Assembly (NCBI GenBank): GCA_013400115.1
Contig: VXBP01008680.1
Span: forward strand, 310,001 to 374,000
DNA: 64,000 nt
Origin: Rhinopomastus cyanomelas
Taxonomy: Eukaryota; Chordata; Aves; Bucerotiformes; Rhinopomastidae
Direction: 5' to 3'
Under the pieces are notes generated by a model. The model saw only the letters and a program-made list of their open reading frames with translations, was not told the DNA's origin and did not search any database. Positions 10,765-21,279 of this stretch are shown in pieces; the stretch's first letter is position 1; the number at the start of each line of letters is the position of its first letter. The position numbers and the translations under genes were made by a program.

Positions 10765-13700
10765 AACACAAAAAGCCTGGATAAATCAATCAGCACAGGG
10801 AATGCTTTCCAAATGCAGGGAAACTCATCTGAAATTCACTCCCCGCCAGACTCCTTCTTTGTAAAAGAGGCAGCTTCTAGTACAAGCCCCTTTGCTATTC
10901 CTGTTGATACAGGGTGACACAAGATGAGCAGTTTAAGGGCTGAGGCAGTTGATCGGGTGTTTGCAGACTGACATTGAAAAAGAAGACCCAAGTGTTTTTA
11001 TTCTGAAATAATGTTCTTAACGGACTCGTATTTTCATTATAGTAGTTTAAAGGAGTGTAGTGTTGGCATAGTAATAAAGCCAGTTTGTCCTAGGCAGCTT
11101 ACCCATGATATTTGTTTGTTGTCTCTCTAAGTACATTCGATTAATGGCACGTATTTTTCCCATGTAGATGATGCGGTGCTAGAAGCCGCTTTCCACACAG
11201 TTTATTCTGAGATTGTATGCCATAACATTACTTATACTGATAGGAACATTACTTGAACCTACAGTGGCAGAGAGATAGCCATCTCAACAGGATAGTAAAA
11301 CAGCTGATTACTTTCTCAAGCACCTCTTTAAATCAGGAATCCTCCCAATAAAATGCCTTTTAAAAATCCTTTTCATATTAGAGCGTACAACAGCTAATCC
11401 CCTCCAAATACTGTGTGTACAGGAGTAAAAGTAGGAAAACGTCCTTCCTCTTTCCACTGGTGCTTCATCCTTGTTTGACTTTAAAGAGCAGCTTTGGCTT
11501 CGTATTTCTAAAGGCCTTTATTTCATAACAAATTCAAAGAGACTTTTTTTGCAAAACTGGGAAGAAAACAACGATGCCGAAAGCCTCCTCTCAGTCCAGA
11601 CCACAGATTTTTATGTACAGAGACAAAATGTCTCTGTCATCCTGAATAATGTTGAACAATGCTTTATATGTTATAGTTAGCCAAATACAAGCAAAGGGCA
11701 ACTCCATATTTCACTGACCTCACTGGTCCCTTTGCTGGATGGCCAGCTCCACTTAGCCGCAGATGATCATATGATATGAAAGTGTAGGACGACATAAAAA
11801 AAGGTGCTGTAAGTTCTTGGATAATTTTTCTTTCTTTTTTTTTTCCATCTGTGCTCCTATTTGCCGCTGCACTGGGAAGACAAGTTCCAAAAGCTTCCAT
11901 CAATTAATTATATTTCTTGTGTGCAAGCTAGGGAAAAAAAATCTCTGAGGATGACACTTTGAATCCAATTCCAACTTGTTTAGATGAACTTCTCCTAATT
12001 AGTGGGGGAAAAAAAAGCAAACGTAAACCCACTTCCTGTCCACCACTGATGGATGTGTCTTCAGTGACGAGTTAACATGAATTATCCGTGCTTGAATTAC
12101 TCTGTTTGCATGAGCTCTGTTTGCATGAAAGCAGCCACACTGTGAAATAACACTTGAGTTTGTTTTGGCTGTGCCGTGCCTGTATGTAATACTAAGAGCT
12201 GTGGATGGGCATCCTATGGATTTCTTTACTGGAACAAGCTGCAAAACAAAACAAAACAAAACACCCCCCAGTTAATTGCTTCTGAGAAAAGGCTGACCTC
12301 TGCAGATGAGCAGAAGGCACTGAAAGACTGTATCCTTGAAGTTTTCCCATGGAGCAAACATATGTCTCTGCTACAGTGAGATCCATTGTTAGACTGCATC
12401 CATTAGTGGGGCAGCTAGTTAGCGTGCAGGCTTCACCACACTGGACTTAGGATCTGAGGGATGAGTTAAATGGGCAACATTTAAGCTAAATTTAGTTTTG
12501 CAGAGATGGTCCTGCTTTTGGGATTTGCTCTCCTGCACAATAAGGTGCAGATCTCCTAGTACAGCAAGGTTCCTCGTATCGCTTGGATCTGCTTAGTGAC
12601 AATAACAGATCAGATCCAAGAGGAGCTCACCTCGGTGCACTATGTCTGAGTGGGGTGTCTGCTCAGACTGGCAGTCTATATATTTTCCTGAGTCTTGTTC
12701 CATAACAGACCCCATTCTACCTATTGGCTGACGTCTGTATAAAACTTAAAACTTACACTAAGGATGTATTTTCACTCACAAAGTGAAAAAAAAGAAGAGA
12801 AGGTGCCAGTTTCTAGGGCAGGTTAGTAAGCACAGCAGTTCGTTGTTGAAGGAAATGAAACAATAACTAGCCTCCCTGACCAAACAGGAGTTAATATTTG
12901 GGAATCTAAATACATATTTGCTCATTTAAATGAATGGCCTGAGTTTTGGAGGTGCTGAGTTGATCCAAACTTTGAATGTCTCTCATCCTCAAAAATCTGG
13001 CCAATTGCTTTCATTTCTCTGTGTGGAATATACTCACCCAAGTTTGACAGTTTTGGCTCTAAGGTTTAGCTTGACTGAAAACAAACTGGCTTTGAAACTG
13101 TAGGGGAGGTTAGCAGCAGCTGCTCAAACCTATGTATCCAAGAAAGCAAATCTTAAAATGTCAAAAAGATTTCTTCTCATGAAGTCAACCAGCAATAAAC
13201 AGGGAAAGAGACAACATACCTGGAAGGGTAAAACCAGACCTCAGCTTTCTGCTTTCTGCTCAGCTGATGTTTCTGAGCAACCTTGCCCTGGGTCAGGGGC
13301 TCAGGTGGACTGCTGTGCGGGAACCCGAGGCTTGTCATATTCATAACAACATCTATGATTTAGATAGCGCTGTCTTTGGCTCTCAGTGGAGGAGTTGTGA
13401 GCTGGCACAACGCTAACCTCTATATCATCCCTCTTCAAAATAAATTAATAGTCCGACAGGAAACAAGAGCTGCCCAGGCTGGGGCAGACTGGTAGAGAAC
13501 TGCTGTAAGGTGTTTGCAACACTTTGTGCATCTGAGGATGAAGTGAAGTTCAAGGTAGGAAGATAAAGGTAGTTAGCAAGCTTTCCAATTTAGGTTGGTG
13601 CTGCTGAAACTCAGAAGCTGAATGCAGAATCAGTGTACCTTTTGGATTTAAGTATTTGAAATGCTAGCACAAAATTATCTTTCAGTAATGGAAGAAATAG

Positions 13701-14824
13701 AAATTAATATTGGAATGATTCTGCATTCAAGAAGTGCAAATCTGTCTTCAAGTTCATTTAGCAAAGTGACATTTAAATTACTATGAGGAATTGTGTGAGC
13801 TATATGTTATTTGTAATTTCATAAAATGTTGGGATGAGACTGTCCTCGGATCAGCGTGTGATTAAACTGATTATATACCTTACAGACGTGGTGTGTTTCT
13901 TATTCAGGCACAATCAAAACACCATCTACTTTTATTAATATAATAATTTAGATGTCATAAATGAAGTCTCGGTTAAACATTTTTTAATTTCTATTCACAG
14001 CCTTTTATACTCCATTAACAAACTCATTCCTCTCACCTAAAAAAAGGTTCTACTTTGCCCGTCATCACAATGGCTGGCATCTGCTAGGATGACCCCTTGC
14101 CCCTAGCTGCAAAGCGCTGCTGTGTAGAAATGGACGACAGACAGATGCTCTTCTCCCGATTCTAAAGAACTTTAAAAATATGTATGGGTGCAGAAGAGGG
14201 CACTAAACACTAACTGTCAAAGCAGACACTGTTTTTCTCTCCTTAACACCCATGCTGAGTATTTTTCTGTTCCTCGCTCCCAACCCCCGTGTGTGCATAT
14301 GTGTCTTAACACTCAAAATAAGACTTATTATTTTGAGTCCAGGAACACTTACATCCAATTTCCTTCAGGCCTGTTGATCTTCCTTTTCTGCTGTGAAAAT
14401 AAGCGTGTGCGTAGCAGACGATGAAAGAATATGCTGCCGTAACTCATGCTGGCACTCTGTCTCCTGGCTGGCGTCTTTAAGGTCAGGCAACAGGAGCTAG
14501 TTACTGAGCCCTGAAGCCCATGTTTCAGTTCCTGCTACATTTGCTGACCCCTGACCCCTGACTCTGAGGCAGGACTTCTAATGTAGTGTGAAAACTACAT
14601 GGTCACAATTACCTCAAGAAATCCCCAAACTAGGATTTCTGGCAGGATATGTTAATGGCACCTGTTGCACAACTAGCACCTCTGCGTTACTGATCGCTTT
14701 CACAGTTACAGCTCATTGTCTGTCACACATGCGCTCTGACCTGGTTCTTCAAAGTCATTTGAAATCAAAACAGTCCAGGTTTCATCACAACTTGTCAGGA
14801 TTAACTAAAGAATTACTCACTGGC
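10765..14824. other. Mostly unique sequence
   Basis: About 4 kb without a recognised mobile element or exon apart from a short (AAAAC)n run at 12242-12262. It is generally AT-rich (for example 13630-14040). Open frames are short and unrecognised. Confidence 0.45.
12242..12262. repeat. (AAAAC)n short microsatellite
   Basis: Four to five consecutive AAAAC units followed by a C run (ACACCCCCCAG). It is the usual short A-rich slippage tract. Confidence 0.8.
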
Positions 14825-15348
14825 TATGAGGTCACACCTGGAGTGTTGTGTCCAGTTCTGGTCCCCTCAGTTCAAGAGGGATGTGGAGCTGCTGGAGGGA
14901 GTCCAGCGTAGGGCAATGAGGATGATGAAGGAAGTGGAGGACCTCCCTTATGAGGAGAGGCTGAGGGAGCTAGGTCTCCTTAGCTTGGAGAAGAGGAGAC
15001 TGAGGGGTGACCTCATTAATGTTTATAAATATGTGAAAGGTGGGTGTCAGGAGGATGGAGCCAGGCTCTTCTCAATGTCATCTAGTGATAGGACGAGGGG
15101 CAGTGGGTGTCAGCTGGAACATCGGAGGTTCCACATCAATATCAGAAGGAATGTCTTCACGGTGAGGGTGACGGAGCCCTGGAACAGGCTGCCCAGGGAG
15201 GTTGTGGAATCTCCTTCACTGGAGATGTTTAAGACCTGCCTGGATGTGTTCCTGTGTGACTTGGTGTAGGTGATCCTGCTGTGTCAGGGGGATTGGACTA
15301 GATGATCTTTCGCGGTCCCTTCCAATCCCTAATGATTCTATGATTCTA
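14825..15348 (+). mobile_element. CR1 LINE, young 3' copy
   Basis: A clean 5'-truncated CR1 beginning at TGAGGTCACACCTGGAGTG and running through the ORF2 C-terminus, stop codon, 3' UTR (GATCCTGCTGTGTCAGGGGG, GGACTAGATGATCTTTCGCG) and tail AATGATTCTATGATTCTA. It is close to the other young copies at 34523, 42576 and 62474, which indicates recent activity of one subfamily. Confidence 0.95.
14826..15269 (+). pseudogene. CR1 ORF2 C-terminal fragment, frame intact
   Basis: This is 147 codons of uninterrupted CR1 ORF2 C-terminus ending at the normal stop (CDLV then TAG, 15267-15269). Visible segments include ECCVQFWSPQFKRDVELLEG, LPYEERLRELGLLSLEKRRL, DLINVYKYVKGGCQEDGARL and MSSSDRTRGSGCQLEHRRFH. 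It lacks the endonuclease and the reverse-transcriptase palm, so it is a dead remnant. The lack of stops or frameshifts suggests a young insertion. Confidence 0.9.
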
Positions 15349-15416
15349 AGACAGAACTTACAACTTTTACCCTTTTGTGGGATTCTTGTTGTTCCTGGAC
15401 CACAGATTCAGTCTCT

Positions 15417-15435
15417 TCTATGATTCTATGATTCT
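15417..15435 (+). repeat. Isolated CR1-type (ATTCTATG)n tail
   Basis: A short TCTATGATTCTATGATTCT run sits about 70 bp downstream of the tail of the CR1 at 14825-15348. The unit matches the CR1 tail, but no CR1 3' UTR precedes it directly. It may be a piece of the same tail separated by an insertion, or a second extremely truncated CR1. Confidence 0.6.
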
Positions 15436-16209
15436 CTTTTTCTGGTCGTGTACATCTAGGTTGCACTTTTGTCTATATTGAGTCTGGGTATCTATAGTCT
15501 GGTCCATGAACAACTCCCATGGGGAAAAGAAGTCCCAAACTAGAATCCCTCTGGGCTTGGGCAAGTGTAGTTTTCTTCCGGATTAGAAAAGCACTGAACT
15601 ATGTGGAAACTAAGTGTGTAGCTTGTGATGCATCAAAGCAAACCCCTCGAGCAGATGAAGAAAAAAGCTTTGCTTGGATGCCTAGTAAGCTTCACGGCTG
15701 AAAGCAAAGACAGTAGTAGATGTTGGTTGGAGGAAAGGTAGTCACGCTGTGCTTGTTCAGAGACTCGAGAAACAAGCAGATGTTGGTGTGGAAGAACTGA
15801 AAAAGTGATGATTCAGCAAATAAAAGAATTAAATGGCACTATGGGAATACAGATAACTGTACTGACAGTGGAATATTCTGGGCATACAGCATGCGGAATC
15901 ACTTACTTTTACCTATTTCTCTGTCTAATAATGTGTGTGCCCAAAGAGGCATGGAAAATGTATCCACGCTTTTCCACACGTGGGATAGAAACCTGCACAA
16001 AGCCGTTTTGTCAGAGCTGCAGGTTGTTTTGGCTGTGCATCTTCCTAACTGAAGTTTTGGAAAAGCTCAGGAAACAACGTGAGTGTGAGGAGCTCAAAGT
16101 CAAGGTCTCTCAAAATCTAGAGACGGTGCATAACACAGACTGCTCTGCAGACTAGCAGTGATGCTCAGAGACCACTCATGCAAGAAACTTCAGTAAGAAG
16201 TAGCTGTCT
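15436..16209. other. Unique sequence, nothing recognised
   Basis: It contains an open frame of 116 codons at 15805-16155 (plus) that resembles no family I know and has no visible splice or promoter context. I treat it as chance. Confidence 0.4.
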
Positions 16210-16417
16210 TTCAGAAGGAACTTCTTCACAGTGAGGGTGACCGAGCACTGGAACAGGCTGCCCAGGGGGGTTGTGGAGTCTCCTTCTCCGGAGATGTTTA
16301 AGACCCGACTGGATGTGTTCCTGTGCGACTTGGTCTAAGTGATCCTGCTGTGGCAGGGGGATTAGACTAGATGATCTTTCGAGGTCCCTTCCAATCCCTA
16401 ATGATTCTATGATTCTT
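16210..16417 (+). mobile_element. CR1 LINE 3' end, young
   Basis: It starts at TCAGAAGGAACTTCTTCACA and carries the last ORF2 codons (RVTEHWNRLPRGVVESPSPE..., CDLV, TAA), 3' UTR and tail AATGATTCTATGATTC. The 5' end is truncated at about 200 bp from the tail, nearly the same point as the copies at 7284 and 18243. Confidence 0.94.
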
Positions 16418-18242
16418 TATATGTTCAAGAGCTCAGGAACTCCTCTGAGAGGTACCTGTGAGAGGTAGCAGAGGTAGCCTCTGTTCCAGGTCTGAGAAGG
16501 GAAGGAAGCCTTGGATAATAGTCATGTAAGAACCGCAGTCAAATCATAGAGAGCTGAGTGCAACTGAGATACATTTTGAGGTCTACTGAAAAAATATGTC
16601 TCTTTAAACTTATATTTTTGCTTTTCTTCTCTGTTTCCCATCTTGGTTCCTGTGCTGCAACTGATACAAACAGCTTTTTTCCATTTTCCTGGATCTTCAC
16701 TTTGTATTTCCACTTGACATATCCGCACTGCCATTTTGTAGACTCTTGCATCTAATTGTCCCATGAAACCACAGTTACTACCCTCTCACCACCCTTTCAC
16801 CCTTATGCTTAAGTTCTCTGGTGGGAGGAACTCCCAGCAGATGTCTAAATTTACCTCATTCTGTGCATTGAAAGCATCATGATGCCTGCAATAACTATAA
16901 TAGCCCTCAGGTACCTGGCTCCTGACCATGATGCTGAGCAATGCCAGCTCACTGCTCACTCTTCATTTGTGTTTCCCTCTCAGTGTCTGTGTTCCCACCC
17001 ATGCCTCTAGTTTTATTCTTAGACTGTCTCCTCTTTTAGGTGAGAGCATCTTTAGTGGTTTGCTGGTGCAGCACATCATCTTGCAGCAGATTGTGGGTTC
17101 CTGGTGAAAGTATAGGACAACCTATCGATGCTGGGTAGTCTTAGGCAACTGTTGTACTCAGCTGTGTAGGAAGACTATCTGCCAGTGCCTGTACTGCTTA
17201 TCTAGGCCCACTGATGGAGAAAAGAGCAGCTTCAGGTGGTCCTTCTGACCCAAACTGCTATATGAAAAATTCTCCAAAGCAGATGGAAGCACAGGCTGAG
17301 TAGGGTCAGGCCCCACTTTCTCACTATCGTAATGGCCTTTTGGTTTGCAAGAAAAGTTAAAGCTGCCCTCCACAGCTTTTATTTGGAAGCTGCTGCCTGG
17401 CTGTCTGCCCCATCTGCTCCATCCAGGCAGTGAATCAAGCCTGTTGTACTTAAACCATTGACCCCTACTCTAAGAAATACCAGAGAAGAATAGACTTTAA
17501 CTAAATCTTTCAGTAGCACCCTCTCCCCTTCTTTTTCTCCCTCCCTCCCATTGTTTTGGAGCCAAGTCACTTTTTTGTTTGCTGGAGGAAGATTAAACAA
17601 AGGAAGCCACCAGCAGCGCCAGGGTATCCTGACACACGTGTTGGCTGTGTCTCTCGGGCAACCTTGCAGCAGGTATGCCTGTACAGCTGCAGAGCCTTTC
17701 CCTGCCGCACCACCGCACTGCTGGCAGGACTTGCCATCTGCGAGGAAGAGTGTGTGAGAGCTTCCCTCCTTGCTGGGGTGGCTTTTGTGGGAAATATCAC
17801 CGCTGACCCCACGTTCGGCGGTCATGGGGTAGCCATGGAAGTAGCCAGTGTTCAAGAAACAGCATAAGGCTTTGCGAGGCTGTTATTTTTTCTGCCCTGA
17901 TTGAGTGAGTCACGCAGCTTCATAGATGTTCCTGCATCAAAAATACTTGAATCCTTGTGACATTTTAACATTGTGAAACAGTGAGTAATTGCAAGACTCT
18001 TCCCATCAAGTGACTGAGACGCTGTGGCAAAGATTAGGGTGGGAGATGGTGGAATTTTGAAGCTACAGCAGTACTATTGCAGGAAAGAAAACGGGAGGGA
18101 AAAGGAAAGCCAACACCCCTCCACACCCACCCACTCAGCATCTTGTTTGGTTGCCTGGCAGAGTCTCTGGAGGAAGCAAAAGTGTCCTAGTCCATCACCC
18201 ACAGGTTTTGACCTTGCTCATCAAAAAACCAAAATGCTTTCT
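16418..18242. other. Unique sequence, nothing recognised
   Basis: No recognisable element. A 158-codon minus-strand frame (17379-17855) overlaps open frames on the other strand and matches nothing known. A pyrimidine-rich tract lies at about 17520-17550. Confidence 0.4.
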
Positions 18243-18444
18243 TAGAATCATAGAATCATTAGAGATCAGAAGGGACCTCGAAAGATCATCTAGTCTAATC
18301 CCCCTGCCACAGCAGGATCACCTAGACCAAGTCACACAGGAACACATCCAGGCAGGTCTTAAAAATCTCCAGTGAGGGAGACTCCACAATGCCCCTGGGC
18401 AGCCTGTTCCAGTGCTCTGTCACCCTCACTGTGAAGAAGTTCCC
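18243..18444 (-). mobile_element. CR1 LINE 3' end
   Basis: On the minus strand it carries NFFTVRVTEHWNRLPRG, then the C-terminal CLDVFLCDLV and stop, 3' UTR and tail (AGAATCATAGAATCATT on the plus strand). It is truncated about 200 bp from the tail. Confidence 0.94.
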
Positions 18445-18773
18445 TACTGCTGCATATTTAGGAATTAACTGTATCTGAAAACCAGGATTGTTTCTAATCT
18501 TTCTGTAAGTGCCAGAAGAGCAATTGCTAGCCCTCACCAAAACCTCTCCCATCTAGCAGTACATAGATGCATTTTATCTGATTTGGAAAGATACCGAATT
18601 AAAAGTCACTTGAAGCAATGACTGTAGCAATCATCTGCAGCTGAGCCCTGGGCTTCCCTACAAGCCATTGTTTCAGGTAACTAGTCATCATATACAGCAA
18701 AATGATGCCTTTCTTCTCCTTCTGTTCAGTATTTAGCTTACATAGAGAGCCAGGCATGGTTACCCAAAAACAC
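18445..18773. other. Short unique stretch
   Basis: Nothing recognised between two minus-strand CR1 tails. Confidence 0.4.
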
Positions 18774-18850
18774 ATAGAATAGAATCACAGAATCATAGAA
18801 TCATTAGGGATTGGAAGGGACCTCAAAAGACCACCCAGTCCAAATCCCCT
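18774..18850 (-). mobile_element. CR1 LINE, only the last ~75 bp
   Basis: Only the tail (AGAATCACAGAATCATAGAATCATT on the plus strand, three 8-bp units) and the start of the 3' UTR, ATTGGAAGGGACCTCAAAAG, are present. It is an extremely 5'-truncated insertion. Confidence 0.88.
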
Positions 18851-19904
18851 TTTCTTTGCTTTCACAGGAATAAGTGCATTTAGGTATGAAAGGCCAAGCC
18901 ATCGTATCCAAATAGACGTTATCTTCTCCGTTCTTTTCCTTAACCAGTGCAAGTTTCATCTGCATCATAGATATAGACAAAGGAAAACAACCACTAGGCC
19001 CCTAGTTCAGAGGCCACAGAAATTTGTGAGACATCTTCCCGTGCGTTCAGTGGATCTCAGCTCACATCCCAATAGCTGACCTTGGACTCGACAAAGATAG
19101 TTACTAGCCTTTTGTTCAGTTTAATGATGCTTAATGAACACATCTAGGACAGCATGAGCAGGAAATACTCTGAGCAGTGACATGATTTAGAAAGATAAAA
19201 GTTATCTGGCATTTTCTAAAGATTAGCTCGCGCCATCCAAACATTTTAATCCAGATGCAGCTAGCTGTTACGGTTGTGTTAGCCATCTGGTGCTACAGTC
19301 GTTGGCTTAAAACAGAAGCAGTACGTATCACCACTGTTTTTTGTCTCTGGGAAAAAGGAATGCTGGTTTTATGATCATCCATTCATTTGGTATCAAGCAC
19401 ATTTCACACATGAGTTAACTGGAGACCTGCCTCTGATATATTCTGTGGCAAGAGGAAGGACTTTGTGTGGCTGATGGTAGAAGCAGAAATGCAGAGGGAA
19501 ATGTTGCATTTTCAGGGCAACTGAATATAACATCATCTGGGCTTTTTAGCCTTCTCTTCATAAAATGATTCTTTATTCAGTGACACACTGTCTCATATAA
19601 CAAAAGGTTTTATGGTACCTCTTCATGTTGCATTTCAGAGCAGATAACGTGTTCAGCCGTGTTTTGCTGAGCATGAAAACATCCCCAACTGCTTTGCACT
19701 AACCTGCCCAGCAAACTGCCAGTAACGTTTTTGGCTTTGCATTTGCACACTTGCAAACAAGAAATGATTTTGTTCAGGTAACAGATGTGTGCAAAAAGGT
19801 GACCTGCAATAAAGAACAGACAGGAAATGGTGACGGCAAAGTACGGGGTGTCTGCTTAAAAATGGTGTTTGTGGTACCCAGCAGCGCCACTCGAGGGAAC
19901 TTTA
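18851..19904. other. Unique sequence, nothing recognised
   Basis: No recognisable repeat or exon. Confidence 0.4.
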
Positions 19905-19987
19905 TGACTTCTTGCTGCCGGGGGGTTGGACTAGATGATCTTGACAGGTCCCTTCCAACCCAAATTATTCCACAGTTCTGTGATTCC
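19905..19987 (+). mobile_element. Older CR1 3' end fragment
   Basis: The phrase GGGGGTTGGACTAGATGATC, then CAGGTCCCTTCCAACCCAAA and a decayed tail ending GTTCTGTGATTC, matches the older CR1 3' end also seen at 43222-43467 (GGTCCCTTCCAACCCAAGCT). It is distinct from the young group, which reads CCAATCCCTAATG. Confidence 0.85.
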
Positions 19988-20689
19988 CTCCAGAGAGAAG
20001 AAAAGGAGTAGTGCTGCCACACCGTGCTGCAACGGACACCAAGGTCTCCTGTATCTTTTATGTCCCAGAGACAGGAGTAGAGCTGGAGCGAGTCTGTAAC
20101 CTCAGACTTCTCTGGGTGTCCTGGAAAGAAGCTAGCACCCAGAAGGATGGAAGAAGATAACAAATCCCAAATTTGTAGTTTGTAGTTTGATTTGACTGAT
20201 ACACAGAGTAAGCAAGTGATACAGCCCAACAAGCTTGCCCAGCCATTGCCTGCCTGGCAGCAGGTGCACCAGCTTTTAGGAGGATAACCCCCCCATGTTG
20301 TCATTAAAAATGCCCTAGCTGTCAGATTGGTGTGTGGGTCCTTCCTCTGCTCCCAGAGAGCTATCCAAGCTGACCTGCAGTGCTCTCTGTTGAGAGACAC
20401 GCTGCTTCAGCTTGGCTCGTAGAAAGCTGACTAGCATGGAGTTTTCCCCTGTGCCATGCCTTCATATCAGCATAAGGCATTTCATGCTCTCCAGGGCCTC
20501 TGTCAGCACTTAAACCTCCTGACAATGTTAGTCCAGGGCTGTTGGTGTCTAGGAGATGTCTAGGATGGCCACATGGCCTTTTCCTGAGCTGTGACTCAGC
20601 TAAGGCTGATCCTGCATCCCACAGCGTTCAAATACCCATCTTTACCTTAGGTATGTCATCCAGCTGTTGTGTATCTTAGGTACCTGTCA

Positions 20690-20935
20690 CCTCAGTATCT
20701 AAATCCCAAAAGAACAACTTAAGCAACTGAGGGAAAGCTGGAACTGAGGGCAGATTTCGCAGGAAGCTACTCATCTAACCCACCGAGGTGTCCAAAACAC
20801 CCACTGAGGTATATATATCTAAGTACTTGAAAATAGCTTAAAGAATCTGGGCTTAAGTTCTGATGTGACTCTTGAAAACGGCTCCTGTGTCACTTATGCT
20901 TTATTGGAAAAAATCTAGTGTTAAATACAGAGAAC
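20690..20935. repeat. Possible decayed old palindromic repeat
   Basis: Phrases such as CTAAGTACTTGAAAATAG, GTGACTCTTGAAAACGGCTC and GTGTCACTTATGC followed by TTGGAAAAAAT look like the old amniote repeat with 'taagtgacttttgaaaatggg ... ctaagtcacttaggc' arms. The similarity is to a pattern known to me, not to a computed alignment, and decay is heavy. Confidence 0.3.
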
Positions 20936-20950
20936 CTTCAGAAATGCTGC

Positions 20951-20951
20951 T

Positions 20952-20992
<41 letters not shown>
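20951..20992. repeat. Compound microsatellite (AT)n(AG)n
   Basis: An AT run (about 20953-20970) joins directly to an AG run of 11 units (20971-20992). The sharp switch of the repeat unit is typical of compound dinucleotide arrays that grow by slippage; it is likely length-polymorphic. Confidence 0.97.
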
Positions 20993-21251
20993 CTGCATAG
21001 ACTTCTGTGGGCAATGGCAAGTTATACCACCTAGTATAGCTGCTCACATGTCTTCAAGAATGGACAGATCAAGAGGCCAAATAACCCAGATCCCTATCCT
21101 GAGTGACAGGAGCTAACATTGCAACTGCAGAAATTCACTCTTGGGATTGGGAGAGTCTTCCACATTGCAGGCAAATTAGCAGGCAGCTGGATTCGCCCTG
21201 CCCCTTCAAATCTAATAGGAGGTTCTGTTCCTTAGCAGGTCGAACTTCATA

Positions 21252-21279
21252 AATCACAGTATCACAGTATCACAGTATT
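21252..21279 (-). repeat. Three units of an 8-bp repeat, (ATCACAGT)n, CR1-tail-like
   Basis: AATCACAGT ATCACAGT ATCACAGT ATT is the reverse-complement form of a CR1 tail variant (ACTGTGAT units). The neighbouring sequence shows no clear CR1 3' UTR, so it is either the tail of an extremely truncated CR1 or a chance expansion. Confidence 0.55.

Noticed and set aside
15805..16155. 116-codon plus-strand frame with a hydrophobic stretch
   Set aside because: Looks membrane-like over about 15 residues but matches no family; single open frame without neighbours or splice signals.
17379..17855. 158-codon minus-strand frame
   Set aside because: Several open frames overlap on both strands, which indicates composition and not coding; no known similarity.
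19774..20400. 208-codon minus-strand frame
   Set aside because: It includes the antisense of the CR1 end at 19905-19987, and the remainder matches nothing known; no splice or promoter context.
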